This document shows, piece by piece, positions 1-8,436 of a DNA stretch of 64,000 nucleotides. Numbering within the stretch: position 1 is the first letter of the stretch; each line of letters opens with the position of its first letter. The notes under the pieces are model-generated. The model saw only the letters and a list, made by a program, of their open reading frames with translations, was not told the DNA's origin and ran no database searches. This DNA comes from Lachnospiraceae bacterium. Its GTDB lineage: Bacteria > Bacillota > Clostridia > Lachnospirales > Lachnospiraceae. The stretch lies in the NCBI GenBank assembly GCA_029099805.1, contig JAQXOR010000127.1, positions 1 through 64,000 on the forward strand. Reading direction: 5' to 3'. A program made the translations under genes and the position numbers.

Positions 1-261
1 CTTCCCTTCTGCGAGTCCCTTTTCAAAGTCTTCTAATGTAGACGCATTTCCCCAGCCGTAAGGAATCCCCACGTTGGTTTCATTCACCTTCCACCAGCCG
101 CAGGCAAGCACCTCACCCTTCCACGTCACATCCGGTGTATCCACGAAATGTCCGTCTTCATCCACACCGTGCATCACATTCGCTTCGGTGGCAACCCATT
201 GAAAATCTGCATATTCCAGAGCTTTTTCGACTACTCTTTGTCCCCATGCGTCCGAATTCAT
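1..261 (-). CDS. Hypothetical protein, partial at window edge (MNSDAWGQRVVEKALEYADFQWVATEANVMHGVDEDG...)
   Basis: Manual translation of the minus strand from ATG at 261 gives an open frame to the window edge. The ATG overlaps the stop of the upstream gene (ATGA). Confidence 0.6.
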   Translation of the reverse strand, partial: MNSDAWGQRVVEKALEYADFQWVATEANVMHGVDEDGHFVDTPDVTWKGEVLACGWWKVNETNVGIPYGWGNASTLEDFEKGLAEGK

Positions 262-1358
262 TTTTTTCTTTTCCTCTCCGCCGGACATGTATGCGGCATA
301 AACGGTCCGTACTGACACGCCTTGCATCCATAGCATTTCACATATTCACTACCGGAAATAACAGCATTGGCAAAATCCGGATCCGCCAGGATGGCACGTG
401 CAACATCCACCGTATCTACGTAGTCGTTTTCAAGCAAGTACCGAATCTGCCCCGGCTCCGTGAGTCCGCCAACGCAGGATACCGGTACACGTCCCGCAAA
501 ATGCTCATGAAAATAGGCACCGAGACTCTGAATATCCGAAACTCGGGTATCGTGAAACGCCGGAAGACTCTCTAAAGAAGAAATGCCGGAGGATACCTGC
601 AAATAATCACACCCTGCCTTTACATATTCCTCTGCCACTGCAACTGCATCTGCCAAATCATTGTCATACCCTGAGGTTCGTACGGAAATCAAAAAATCTT
701 TTCCGCAAAGCTCACGTATCCTTCGGATGATTTCACAGCAAAACCTTGCTCTGTTTTCCGCACTTCCTCCGTATTCGTCCTCACGCAGATTTGCAGACGG
801 TGCCATAAACTGATTCATCAGATACCCATGACAGCCGTGAAGCTGTACTCCGTCATATCCTGCCGTCTTTGCCCGAACCGCCGCATCGACAAATGCCTGC
901 TGCATTTCATGGATTTCCGGAATACTCATTGCAATCGTTGTATATTCTCCATTTATCCCGTTTCTCTTTACGGCAGACGGGCCGATTGCCGGACCGCATT
1001 CCGGATTTGCGGTGTAACCCGTATGATTCAGCTGTATCAGAACAACAGCACCGTATTCATGACACCCTGCGGTTATTTCCTTATGCCCTTCCATCTGTTC
1101 GTCATTCCAAAGTCCCATATGTGTCTTACAAAAGCGTCCGCCCGGTGTCACCGCAGTTGCTTCCACGCAAATCAGACCGCAGCCTCCCTTTGCACGCTCC
1201 GTATAATGTGAAATCAGCCTTTCGTTTGCCTTCCCCGAATCATCCGTAAAATCAAACTTTACGGTAGGAGCAAACGTGATTCTGTTATGTAACGTGTGTG
1301 CTCCGATTTTAATTGATGAACCTACCTTTGCCATATAATAACTCCTTTGTTTATTCAA
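258..1358 (-). CDS. Old yellow enzyme-family NADH:flavin oxidoreductase
   Basis: 366 aa; OYE-like motifs (AGYDGVQLHGCHGYLMNQFMAPSANLREDEYGGS, TVDVARAILADPDFANAV). Confidence 0.85.
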   Translation of the reverse strand: MNKQRSYYMAKVGSSIKIGAHTLHNRITFAPTVKFDFTDDSGKANERLISHYTERAKGGCGLICVEATAVTPGGRFCKTHMGLWNDEQMEGHKEITAGCHEYGAVVLIQLNHTGYTANPECGPAIGPSAVKRNGINGEYTTIAMSIPEIHEMQQAFVDAAVRAKTAGYDGVQLHGCHGYLMNQFMAPSANLREDEYGGSAENRARFCCEIIRRIRELCGKDFLISVRTSGYDNDLADAVAVAEEYVKAGCDYLQVSSGISSLESLPAFHDTRVSDIQSLGAYFHEHFAGRVPVSCVGGLTEPGQIRYLLENDYVDTVDVARAILADPDFANAVISGSEYVKCYGCKACQYGPFMPHTCPAERKRKK

Positions 1359-1436
1359 TAAACTTCCGATTTGCTAAATAGCGTATCTGTCCGACAAAGT
1401 GGAAGTTGAAAGTTTGCTGTGCCGAGGTGTTCTATC

Positions 1437-2048
1437 TCAGAATAGTTCAGGATGATTCTCCAATGAATCGGCTTCTGTTATTTCACGAACTACATGGCAT
1501 GGCACTCCTACTGCAAGCGAATTTGGTGGAATATCTCTTGTAACTACACTTCCCGCACCGATAACACAACCATCACCGATAGTAACTCCTCCGCATATAG
1601 TGACATTTCCTGCAATCCAGCAGTTGTTGCCAATAGTAATTGGTTTGGCATATTCTTTATCGGTAGGAGTGCCATCCTGCTTTACATATTGATTTCTGTC
1701 CTGCCAACGAAGCGGATGTATTGGCGTAAGAAGCGAAACATTAGGACCAAAAAATACATTTTCGCCAATTGTCACAGGGCAACAGTCAACACAAGTAAAA
1801 TTGAAATTTGCATAGGAATTTGTTCCTATGGATGTGAAGCAACCATAATCGAATTGAACAGGTCCTTGAAAATAAAAGGAATCCCCGGCTATCCCAAGCT
1901 CCTTTATAATTTCTGCACGCCTTTCATCTGTTTCAAGGAGCTCGTTGTATTCTTTACTAAGCCTATGAGCTTTTGTTCTAAGTGCCACAAGTTCTTTGTC
2001 GGAAGGGTCATATATTTTTCCCGCTATCATTTTTTCTTTTTCAGTCAT
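1437..2048 (-). CDS. Sugar O-acetyltransferase (maltose/galactoside acetyltransferase family, left-handed beta-helix)
   Basis: Hexapeptide repeats; GCFTSIGTNSYANFNFTCVD, GNVTICGGVTIGDGCVIGAGSVVTRDIPPNSLAVGVPCHVVR. Confidence 0.9.
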   Translation of the reverse strand: MTEKEKMIAGKIYDPSDKELVALRTKAHRLSKEYNELLETDERRAEIIKELGIAGDSFYFQGPVQFDYGCFTSIGTNSYANFNFTCVDCCPVTIGENVFFGPNVSLLTPIHPLRWQDRNQYVKQDGTPTDKEYAKPITIGNNCWIAGNVTICGGVTIGDGCVIGAGSVVTRDIPPNSLAVGVPCHVVREITEADSLENHPELF

Positions 2049-2094
2049 CTTTTATTTCTCCTTTATATATCAGTTCAAATGAAGTGAATTTTAC

Positions 2095-2221
2095 TTAGGG
2101 AAACGCTGATTAAAGCGTTTCCACGCCGAATTTGCGTAGCGAAGCTACAATTTCTACTGCAAATTCGTGCGATCCGCCGGAGGCTTCTAAGGAAGCACTG
2201 AATTAATCAGTGCTTCCTTAG
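2095..2221 (+). repeat. Copy A of a 127-bp palindromic MITE-like element
   Basis: Same 127-bp sequence as the reverse complement of 8252-8378 with about 6 differences by eye; terminal inverted repeats (TTAGGGAAACGCTGATTAA ... TTAATCAGTGCTTCCTTAG). Confidence 0.85.
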
Positions 2222-2259
2222 CATACACAATTATCAATGCTGCCATGAAAATTCCGATT

Positions 2260-2481
2260 TTACACACGCTTCTGCTTTCCAACAAACTGGAATCTTTCGT
2301 TCAATTCATTTCCTTCAGCATCAAAAAAAAAATACTCTGACGGAATAAGTAAGTTAATATTAAATTCGGGATTGAATATAATTGTATTGCTCATATGTAT
2401 CTTTATACCCTCCTTTAATCTCAATGGGATTGTTGCCCCATCTCCAACTGCGCGAAGAACACCAACAAGTTCATCATCATC
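2260..2481 (-). pseudogene. Gene remnant without a start codon at the expected position (DDDELVGVLRAVGDGATIPLRLKEGIKIHMSNTIIFNPEFNINLLIPSEYFFFDAEGNELNERFQFVGKQKRV*)
   Basis: Open, protein-like frame bounded upstream by TGA with no ATG near its start; not in the ORF track. Confidence 0.4.
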
Positions 2482-2509
2482 TCACAAATGCATACATTCC
2501 TTGGTCACT

Positions 2510-3199
2510 CTACCGCACCGGGCATAAAAAACCGGCATAATCAAACTGATACAAAAGCACCGGCTTTCCAAATAAATCCACCGTTTTTCCCTCTTCCTGA
2601 CCGGCGAGAATCTGCTTTGCCCCCTCAATCAGCTTCGGGATAAGGCTTGGTTCCACAGCCACCGTACCATGTGACGCATATACCGTATCAAACCGTCCCC
2701 CATAATCAGAAAGCTTTTCCAGACTGACAATATAATTCTGTATATTACGATGAGTTCCAAACATAAAAATCCGCCCGTCCTGTATGGAATCTCCACCAAT
2801 TAAAACTCTGTTATTTATATCCAATATTGCAATGCTTCCCGGTGTATGTCCAGGAATATCAATAATCTCCAGAGGTCTATCCCCTAAATCAATGACATCT
2901 CCTTGCCTAACCGGAATAATTGTACCCTTTTTACCACGAAAACGATAGTTTTCTTCTTCCTTCGGATGCATATAAAAGCTTTCAAAGGCTTCATTACCGG
3001 ATATGTGGTCAGAATCCGCATGTGTATTAATCAACTTCACAGGAAGGTTCGTAATACTCTCCGCAATCTCCTTTGCGTTCGGTGTCTGCATTCCGGTGTC
3101 AATGAGCAGCGCTTCCTTTGTTCCTGCCAATAAAAACATACGAACGCCGCCATCCTCGATTCTCCACGTGTTCCCGTTAATTTGAATGATTTCGTTCAT
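2510..3199 (-). CDS. MBL-fold metallo-hydrolase
   Basis: 229 aa; NTHADSDHISGNEAF (HxHxDH-type variant), DIPGHTPGSIAI. Confidence 0.85.
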   Translation of the reverse strand: MNEIIQINGNTWRIEDGGVRMFLLAGTKEALLIDTGMQTPNAKEIAESITNLPVKLINTHADSDHISGNEAFESFYMHPKEEENYRFRGKKGTIIPVRQGDVIDLGDRPLEIIDIPGHTPGSIAILDINNRVLIGGDSIQDGRIFMFGTHRNIQNYIVSLEKLSDYGGRFDTVYASHGTVAVEPSLIPKLIEGAKQILAGQEEGKTVDLFGKPVLLYQFDYAGFLCPVR

Positions 3200-3269
3200 T
3201 CTGCCCCTCCTATCTTTTCACAAAAAAACCATCACTTTCTATTTTCTATAAGCTATAAATTTTTTACAC

Positions 3270-5363
3270 TTATACAATCCGCTTAAACTTCTTCTCTATC
3301 TCCTGCTTTGACATAGAAATCGTAGTCGGCCGTCCGTGCGGACAATGATACGGGTTATCCAAAGTTAAAAGCAGGTCAATCATTGCCTTTGCTTCCGGCT
3401 CGGAAAGTACCTGATTTCCTTTCACTGCTGCCTTACAGGACATGGATGCCACCTTTTCCACTAACAGTTCCGGGCTGCCGTGGAGCTTTTCCGCTACCAG
3501 TTCATCCAAAAGCTGTAAAAACAGCTCTCCACCGGTGAGTCCGCATAAATCCGTAGGAACTCCTGTCACCTTATAATCTCTGCCGCCGAAATGCTCAAAT
3601 TCAAACCCAAGATGCCTAAGCACCTCTCCCTGCTCCTTTAACACCTCCTCCTCACGAATGGAAAGGCTTGCAATATAAGGCGGCGCAATCTGCTGGGTCA
3701 ACATCTCCTTATCGCGGATACGCTTCATCGTCTGTTCAAACAATATCTTCTCATGCGCCGCATGCTGGTCAATCATAAACAGCTGCCCGTCCATTTCAAT
3801 AAGCCAGTAGGTTAAAAACAGCTGTCCGATAATGCGGTATTCCTTTTTATTTTCGTCACTGAGAAGATTCGGAAGCTCCATTTGTTTCTGAACATAGACA
3901 GGCTCCTTCGGATGTTGTGCCGCCTCCTGCCTGAATTCCGGTTTCTCCGAAGGTTGTGCCTCGTACTGCTTGGCTTCCGATTTTTGCAGCTGCGGCAGTA
4001 TTGCCTGCCTGTCCTCTGATTCTGCCGTATCGTCCGGCTTCCTTACTTCCTTTATCTCTTCTTCCCTTGTGATGTCTTCATGCTCTACTTTTGTAGAATT
4101 CTGTTTTCTTTCGTCGCTTTTCCTGACCTCATATAGCGCGGCATCTTCCTTTACCATTACCGCTTCCACCGCAGAAGCATGATTTCCGGCTGTTTGCGTA
4201 TTCGCCATTTGAACCGGCTGTACAACCTGGTTACTTTGCTCCAACGGCTTCTTCTCTGCCTGCTGTGCCATTCGCCTTGTCTCAAACTGCTCCGGTTCTG
4301 CTTCCCTTTTCGGTAATACGACAGGTGTAGACTTCTCCTCTTTCCCGAATCCCACCTGCGGAATCATGTTTTTCCCGGCAAGAGTCTCCTTAACCGCATG
4401 GTAGACTGCGTAATACACCGCTTCACTGTCGGCGAAACGTACTTCTAACTTCGTCGGATGCACATTGACATCTAACATTGCCGTATCCATGGAAATATGT
4501 AATGCCGTAAACGGATACTTATGCTGCATCATATAGGAGCGGTATGCTTCCTCAATCGCCTTACTCACGACACTGCTTTTGATATACCGCCCATTAATAA
4601 AATAGTTCTCGTAATTGCGGTTTCCCCGGGATACAATCGGCTTACCGATAAATCCGGTCACCTGAATTCCCGCGCTTTCTTCGATATGCTTCACTTCCAG
4701 AAGATTTGCCGTAATTTCCCGACCGTAAATCTGATAAATAACCTCTTTTAAGTTGCCGTTTCCCGGCGTCTGCAATACAATTTTCCCGTTATTAATGAAC
4801 TTATAGGCAATCTCCGGACGGCTCAGTGCCATGCGCTGCATCAAATCGGAACAAAGCCCCGCTTCCGTCATAGCGGATTTCAGGAATTTTCGTCTGGCAG
4901 GCACATTATAAAACAGATTCCGAATTAAAAAGGTCGTACCGTCCGGGCATCCTGCCTCCTCCATCGTCTGCTCTGTGCCGCCTTCAATAACATATCTCGT
5001 TCCGACAAAGGAATCCTTCGTTTTCGTCACCAGCTCCACCTGTGCCACCGCGGAAATACTGGAAAGAGCCTCCCCACGAAAGCCGAGACTTCCTGCGGTC
5101 AGCAAATCCTCCACAGTCCGTATTTTACTGGTAGAATGACGCAAAAAAGCTGTTTTTACATCATCCGTGGCAATCCCGGAGCCGTTGTCCGTAATGCGAA
5201 CCAGACCGCTTCCGCCCTCTTTCAATTCCACAGTAATCATATTTGCACCGGCATCAATGGCGTTTTCCGTCAGCTCCTTTACTACGGAAGCCGGCCGTTC
5301 CACCACTTCACCCGCAGCGATCTTATCTATCGTATTTTTGTCAAGTAAGGCAATCTTCCCCAT
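3270..5363 (-). CDS. mutL: DNA mismatch repair endonuclease MutL
   Basis: 697 aa; GHKL motifs (NAIDAGA, DNGSGI, RGEALSSISAV), C-terminal CPHGRP. Confidence 0.97.
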   Translation of the reverse strand: MGKIALLDKNTIDKIAAGEVVERPASVVKELTENAIDAGANMITVELKEGGSGLVRITDNGSGIATDDVKTAFLRHSTSKIRTVEDLLTAGSLGFRGEALSSISAVAQVELVTKTKDSFVGTRYVIEGGTEQTMEEAGCPDGTTFLIRNLFYNVPARRKFLKSAMTEAGLCSDLMQRMALSRPEIAYKFINNGKIVLQTPGNGNLKEVIYQIYGREITANLLEVKHIEESAGIQVTGFIGKPIVSRGNRNYENYFINGRYIKSSVVSKAIEEAYRSYMMQHKYPFTALHISMDTAMLDVNVHPTKLEVRFADSEAVYYAVYHAVKETLAGKNMIPQVGFGKEEKSTPVVLPKREAEPEQFETRRMAQQAEKKPLEQSNQVVQPVQMANTQTAGNHASAVEAVMVKEDAALYEVRKSDERKQNSTKVEHEDITREEEIKEVRKPDDTAESEDRQAILPQLQKSEAKQYEAQPSEKPEFRQEAAQHPKEPVYVQKQMELPNLLSDENKKEYRIIGQLFLTYWLIEMDGQLFMIDQHAAHEKILFEQTMKRIRDKEMLTQQIAPPYIASLSIREEEVLKEQGEVLRHLGFEFEHFGGRDYKVTGVPTDLCGLTGGELFLQLLDELVAEKLHGSPELLVEKVASMSCKAAVKGNQVLSEPEAKAMIDLLLTLDNPYHCPHGRPTTISMSKQEIEKKFKRIV

Positions 5364-5452
5364 ATGCCTGCTCCTTCCATCAAATATCCATTCACATTTT
5401 TCCTGTCATTTCATCATTAAAAACGAACTACTCTGAATTTCCCCATTAATTT

Positions 5453-5482
5453 AGTATATACCATGACACATCACCCAGTCAA
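5453..5482 (-). promoter_or_regulatory. Sigma-A-type promoter for mutL (TTGACT-18-TATACT)
   Basis: -35 at 5482-5477 and -10 at 5458-5453 on the minus strand. Confidence 0.55.
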
Positions 5483-5483
5483 C

Positions 5484-5511
5484 AAAAATTGAGCCTTTGA
5501 CAAGGCTCAAT
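5484..5511 (-). terminator. Rho-independent terminator (TTGAGCC...GGCTCAATTTTTG)
   Basis: Stem-loop followed by a U tract, downstream of the 86-aa ORF. Confidence 0.65.
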
Positions 5512-5542
5512 CTCATCCCTCAGGTCAATTATTCTCTTCCTT

Positions 5543-5803
5543 TCAGGTGCATCCATTCTTCTCTTGTGATGGCAAAGACTTCTCCAGCTTTCCTTTTGAG
5601 TCCCATCTTGCCTGGGCACAGGCAAGACAAAATCCTCTGGTTCTGACATATGAACTTTTCTCACACAGCATCGCTATGAAATCATCAAACAAAGAGTAAT
5701 ACGCATCCGATTCCGCTGATTTTGCACCGATTTCCTTTGAAAATTCATATGCACATTTATCGTCCTTGTCTTTCAGCTTACTAATAATTTGATTTCTTTC
5801 CAT
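5543..5803 (-). pseudogene. Probably truncated SufBD/HEAT-repeat-like protein
   Basis: 86 aa; N-terminus (KLKDKDDKCAYEFSKEI...DDFIAMLCEKSSYVRTRG) resembles longer clostridial 'SufBD-like' proteins, but the frame ends early in an unrelated-looking tail. Confidence 0.4.
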
Positions 5804-5824
5804 ATCTGCACATTATCCCCCATT

Positions 5825-6886
5825 TTAGTCTGTATTCTTACGCAAATACTCAAAAATCAAATCTCCCCAGTCCGTATATCGTTCGCCGTTTTTCCGGAAC
5901 ATTGCCGGCTCCCATCCGTCGTCATACCAGCACGCAACCCAGCTGATTCCTTTTTCCTCCATAAGCTTCAGAAACGGAATTCCAAAGCTTTCCCTGTCAC
6001 CAATCAAATATTCGTGATCAGGCTCATACGGTTCACCGGGAGCGATATAGCCCCATTCTGTCATAATAATCGGAAGCTTATCCGACAATTTGTCCAGATT
6101 CTGTAATCCCTGCTTTCTATTCGGATATATATGCGCCGTATACATAATATTGTTCGTCTGCAAAGGCTGTTGATACCAATAGTTCAAATCATAAGAATAA
6201 TCAACTCCGCTGACAATAATGATTTGCTCTGCACTATAGCTCCGGATAATATCAATCAGCATAGTCGCATTTTCTGCCCATCTTTTGTGACTGATACCGG
6301 CAGGCTCATTATATAATTCAAATATTACATTTGGTACATCTCTAAAATAATTTGCTACCATATTCCAGAACTCTACAGAAAACTCTACCGGTTCTTTCTT
6401 TATCGTCGGCATTTCTTTGCTGGAAGCGTCTTCAATATTTCCGATAAAATGCATATCCAGAATCACATACTTATTGTTTTCCACTGCCCATCCGACAATC
6501 GGGTCCAAATACCTCCAAAGATAGTATTCATCATTTTCCCAATACTCAGGATGAATCGGAACACGTACCACATTTCCACAGCAGGCAAACATTTTATCAA
6601 AGTACTCTTTTGTAAAATCCCCCTCCAAATCAAGCTTTCTGGCATCCGGTATCATTACTCCCTGTAAAACAACCTGTTCTCCCTCTTCATTTACAAGAAT
6701 AGTATCCTTTACAGTTAATTTCTGTGCATAGGAGGCAACGCCCTCCGGCATCTCAAAGCATTCTTTCTTTTGCACCGGTAACGTCAGCTTACCTTTCCCT
6801 GTTATCGCAAGAAATAGTAAGAACGCAGTAAACAAACCTATAACGATTACTAAACCGATACAAAGTATTTTAAATTTCTTTCTCAT
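5825..6886 (-). CDS. Membrane-anchored glycoside hydrolase family 5 (cellulase-type)
   Basis: 353 aa; N-terminal TM segment; VIFELYNEPAG, MTEWGY, HPEYWEN. Confidence 0.85.
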   Translation of the reverse strand: MRKKFKILCIGLVIVIGLFTAFLLFLAITGKGKLTLPVQKKECFEMPEGVASYAQKLTVKDTILVNEEGEQVVLQGVMIPDARKLDLEGDFTKEYFDKMFACCGNVVRVPIHPEYWENDEYYLWRYLDPIVGWAVENNKYVILDMHFIGNIEDASSKEMPTIKKEPVEFSVEFWNMVANYFRDVPNVIFELYNEPAGISHKRWAENATMLIDIIRSYSAEQIIIVSGVDYSYDLNYWYQQPLQTNNIMYTAHIYPNRKQGLQNLDKLSDKLPIIMTEWGYIAPGEPYEPDHEYLIGDRESFGIPFLKLMEEKGISWVACWYDDGWEPAMFRKNGERYTDWGDLIFEYLRKNTD

Positions 6887-6977
6887 GCTTGTTCCTCCTA
6901 CAGTTCATAATAATTCCTGCAAGCATCGCCGTCGTAAGAATTAAGGATATCTAACAAAGGGTTGCATTTAAGGAAAT

Positions 6978-8159
6978 TTATTCATATGCCATTTCATATA
7001 TTTTCAGGATATCGTCATATCCCAGTGGTTTGTATCCGATTAATGTTCTCGACTTGTTTCTGGAACAGTCAAGTGCAAGCTTTTCGAGAGACTGTCTCTC
7101 AACCCCCAAAGACTTTAGATTTACAGGCATTCCAATCGAACAATAAAACTGTTCCTGCTGATTAATTGCCTTTTCCACCGTCTTTTCCGGATGTTCAAAG
7201 TCAATCTCCAGATTCCAGACATTATGTGCATATTGTAACCATCGGTTTATATTAGCTGAATAAACATACCTCGCCCAGCTGCACCAGATGGCGGCAAGAC
7301 CGGCACCGTGTGCTATATCAGGGTACCTTCCGGATACCTCATGCTCAAACTGATGTACTACGAGCTGGCATTCTCTTCCGCACTGTGTAAGTCCGTTATG
7401 CGCAAGAGAAGACGCCCACATCATATTGGCACGTGCTTCATAATTTTCCGGATTTTCCAGACAGTCAACTCCGGCCTTCATCACATTTTTTATAACAGCC
7501 TCCGCGATTGCATCCGTCAAATAGGTATCTTCCCCCGGACAAAAATACCGTTCTATTGTATGCATGGCAATATCAACAATTCCGCATGCCGTCTGATATG
7601 GATTCACAGTATAAGAAAGTTCAGGATTTTCAATTGCGAAATCCATTCTGTTATTGCTGCAATTATACCCTCGTTTTTCTCCGGTTTCACTGTTTGTAAT
7701 GACACAGGAATTTGACATTTCTGAGCCGGCTGCGGCAAGCGTTAAAATGGCACCTTTATGTAATGTCTTTTCAGGTGCACATTTTCCCAAAGAAAACTCC
7801 CAGACGTCTACATCGGGGTTTGCCGCCCCATTCGCAATATCCTTCGCAGAGTCCATGACAGAACCACCGCCAACAGCCAAAACAAAATCGACCCCTTCTC
7901 GTCTGCACAAAGCAATTCCTTCTCTCACAAGCTTCAGCTCCGGATTTGCCACAACGCCGCCTAACTCTACATAAGCAATGTTTTCCTCTTCCAGGCACTT
8001 CTTCACCCTGTCTAATAATCCACTTTCTTTTGCCGATTTTCCGCCATAATGAATCAAAACTTTACACGGGTGATACTCCGCAATAATCTTTCCAACCTTA
8101 TATTCTTCCCCTTTTCCAAAGTACACTTTCGTAGGTGTTTCATAAATAAAATTATTCAT
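6978..8159 (-). CDS. Iron-containing alcohol dehydrogenase (butanol dehydrogenase-like)
   Basis: VGGGSVMDSAKDIA, DIAHGAGLAAIW, HTIERYF; start placed at MNNFIYETPTKVYFGKG (the ORF track extends to 8201). Confidence 0.9.
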   Translation of the reverse strand: MNNFIYETPTKVYFGKGEEYKVGKIIAEYHPCKVLIHYGGKSAKESGLLDRVKKCLEEENIAYVELGGVVANPELKLVREGIALCRREGVDFVLAVGGGSVMDSAKDIANGAANPDVDVWEFSLGKCAPEKTLHKGAILTLAAAGSEMSNSCVITNSETGEKRGYNCSNNRMDFAIENPELSYTVNPYQTACGIVDIAMHTIERYFCPGEDTYLTDAIAEAVIKNVMKAGVDCLENPENYEARANMMWASSLAHNGLTQCGRECQLVVHQFEHEVSGRYPDIAHGAGLAAIWCSWARYVYSANINRWLQYAHNVWNLEIDFEHPEKTVEKAINQQEQFYCSIGMPVNLKSLGVERQSLEKLALDCSRNKSRTLIGYKPLGYDDILKIYEMAYE

Positions 8160-8251
8160 CTTATGTTCCCTCTCTTCTCTGTCACGCTGCTTGATACCCA
8201 TGCAAATAATCTATCAAATGTAAGCATACTCCCTCCCATAAATCATTTATT

Positions 8252-8378
8252 CTAGGGAAGCACTGATTAATTCATTGCTTCCTTAGTAGCCTCCGGCAGA
8301 TCGCACGAATTTGCAGTAGAAATTGTAGCTTCGCTACGCAAATTCGGCGCGGAAACGCTTTAATCAGCGTTTCCCTAG
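8252..8378 (-). repeat. Copy B of the 127-bp palindromic MITE-like element (inverted relative to copy A)
   Basis: Termini CTAGGGAAGCACTGATTAA ... TTAATCAGCGTTTCCCTAG; reverse complement matches copy A. Confidence 0.85.
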
Positions 8379-8380
8379 AT

Positions 8381-8427
8381 TATTTTAATGACCTCCCCTT
8401 GTACGAATATACAAAGTGGAGGTCATT
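8381..8427 (-). terminator. Stem-loop terminator after pepF (AATGACCTCC ... GGAGGTCATT)
   Basis: 10-bp perfect arms just downstream of the pepF stop. Confidence 0.6.
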
Positions 8428-8436
8428 ACACACAGG

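Noticed and set aside
5479-5664. 61-aa minus-strand ORF overlapping the truncated SufBD-like ORF
   Set aside because: Overlaps in another frame, contains the terminator hairpin and has no protein-like features.
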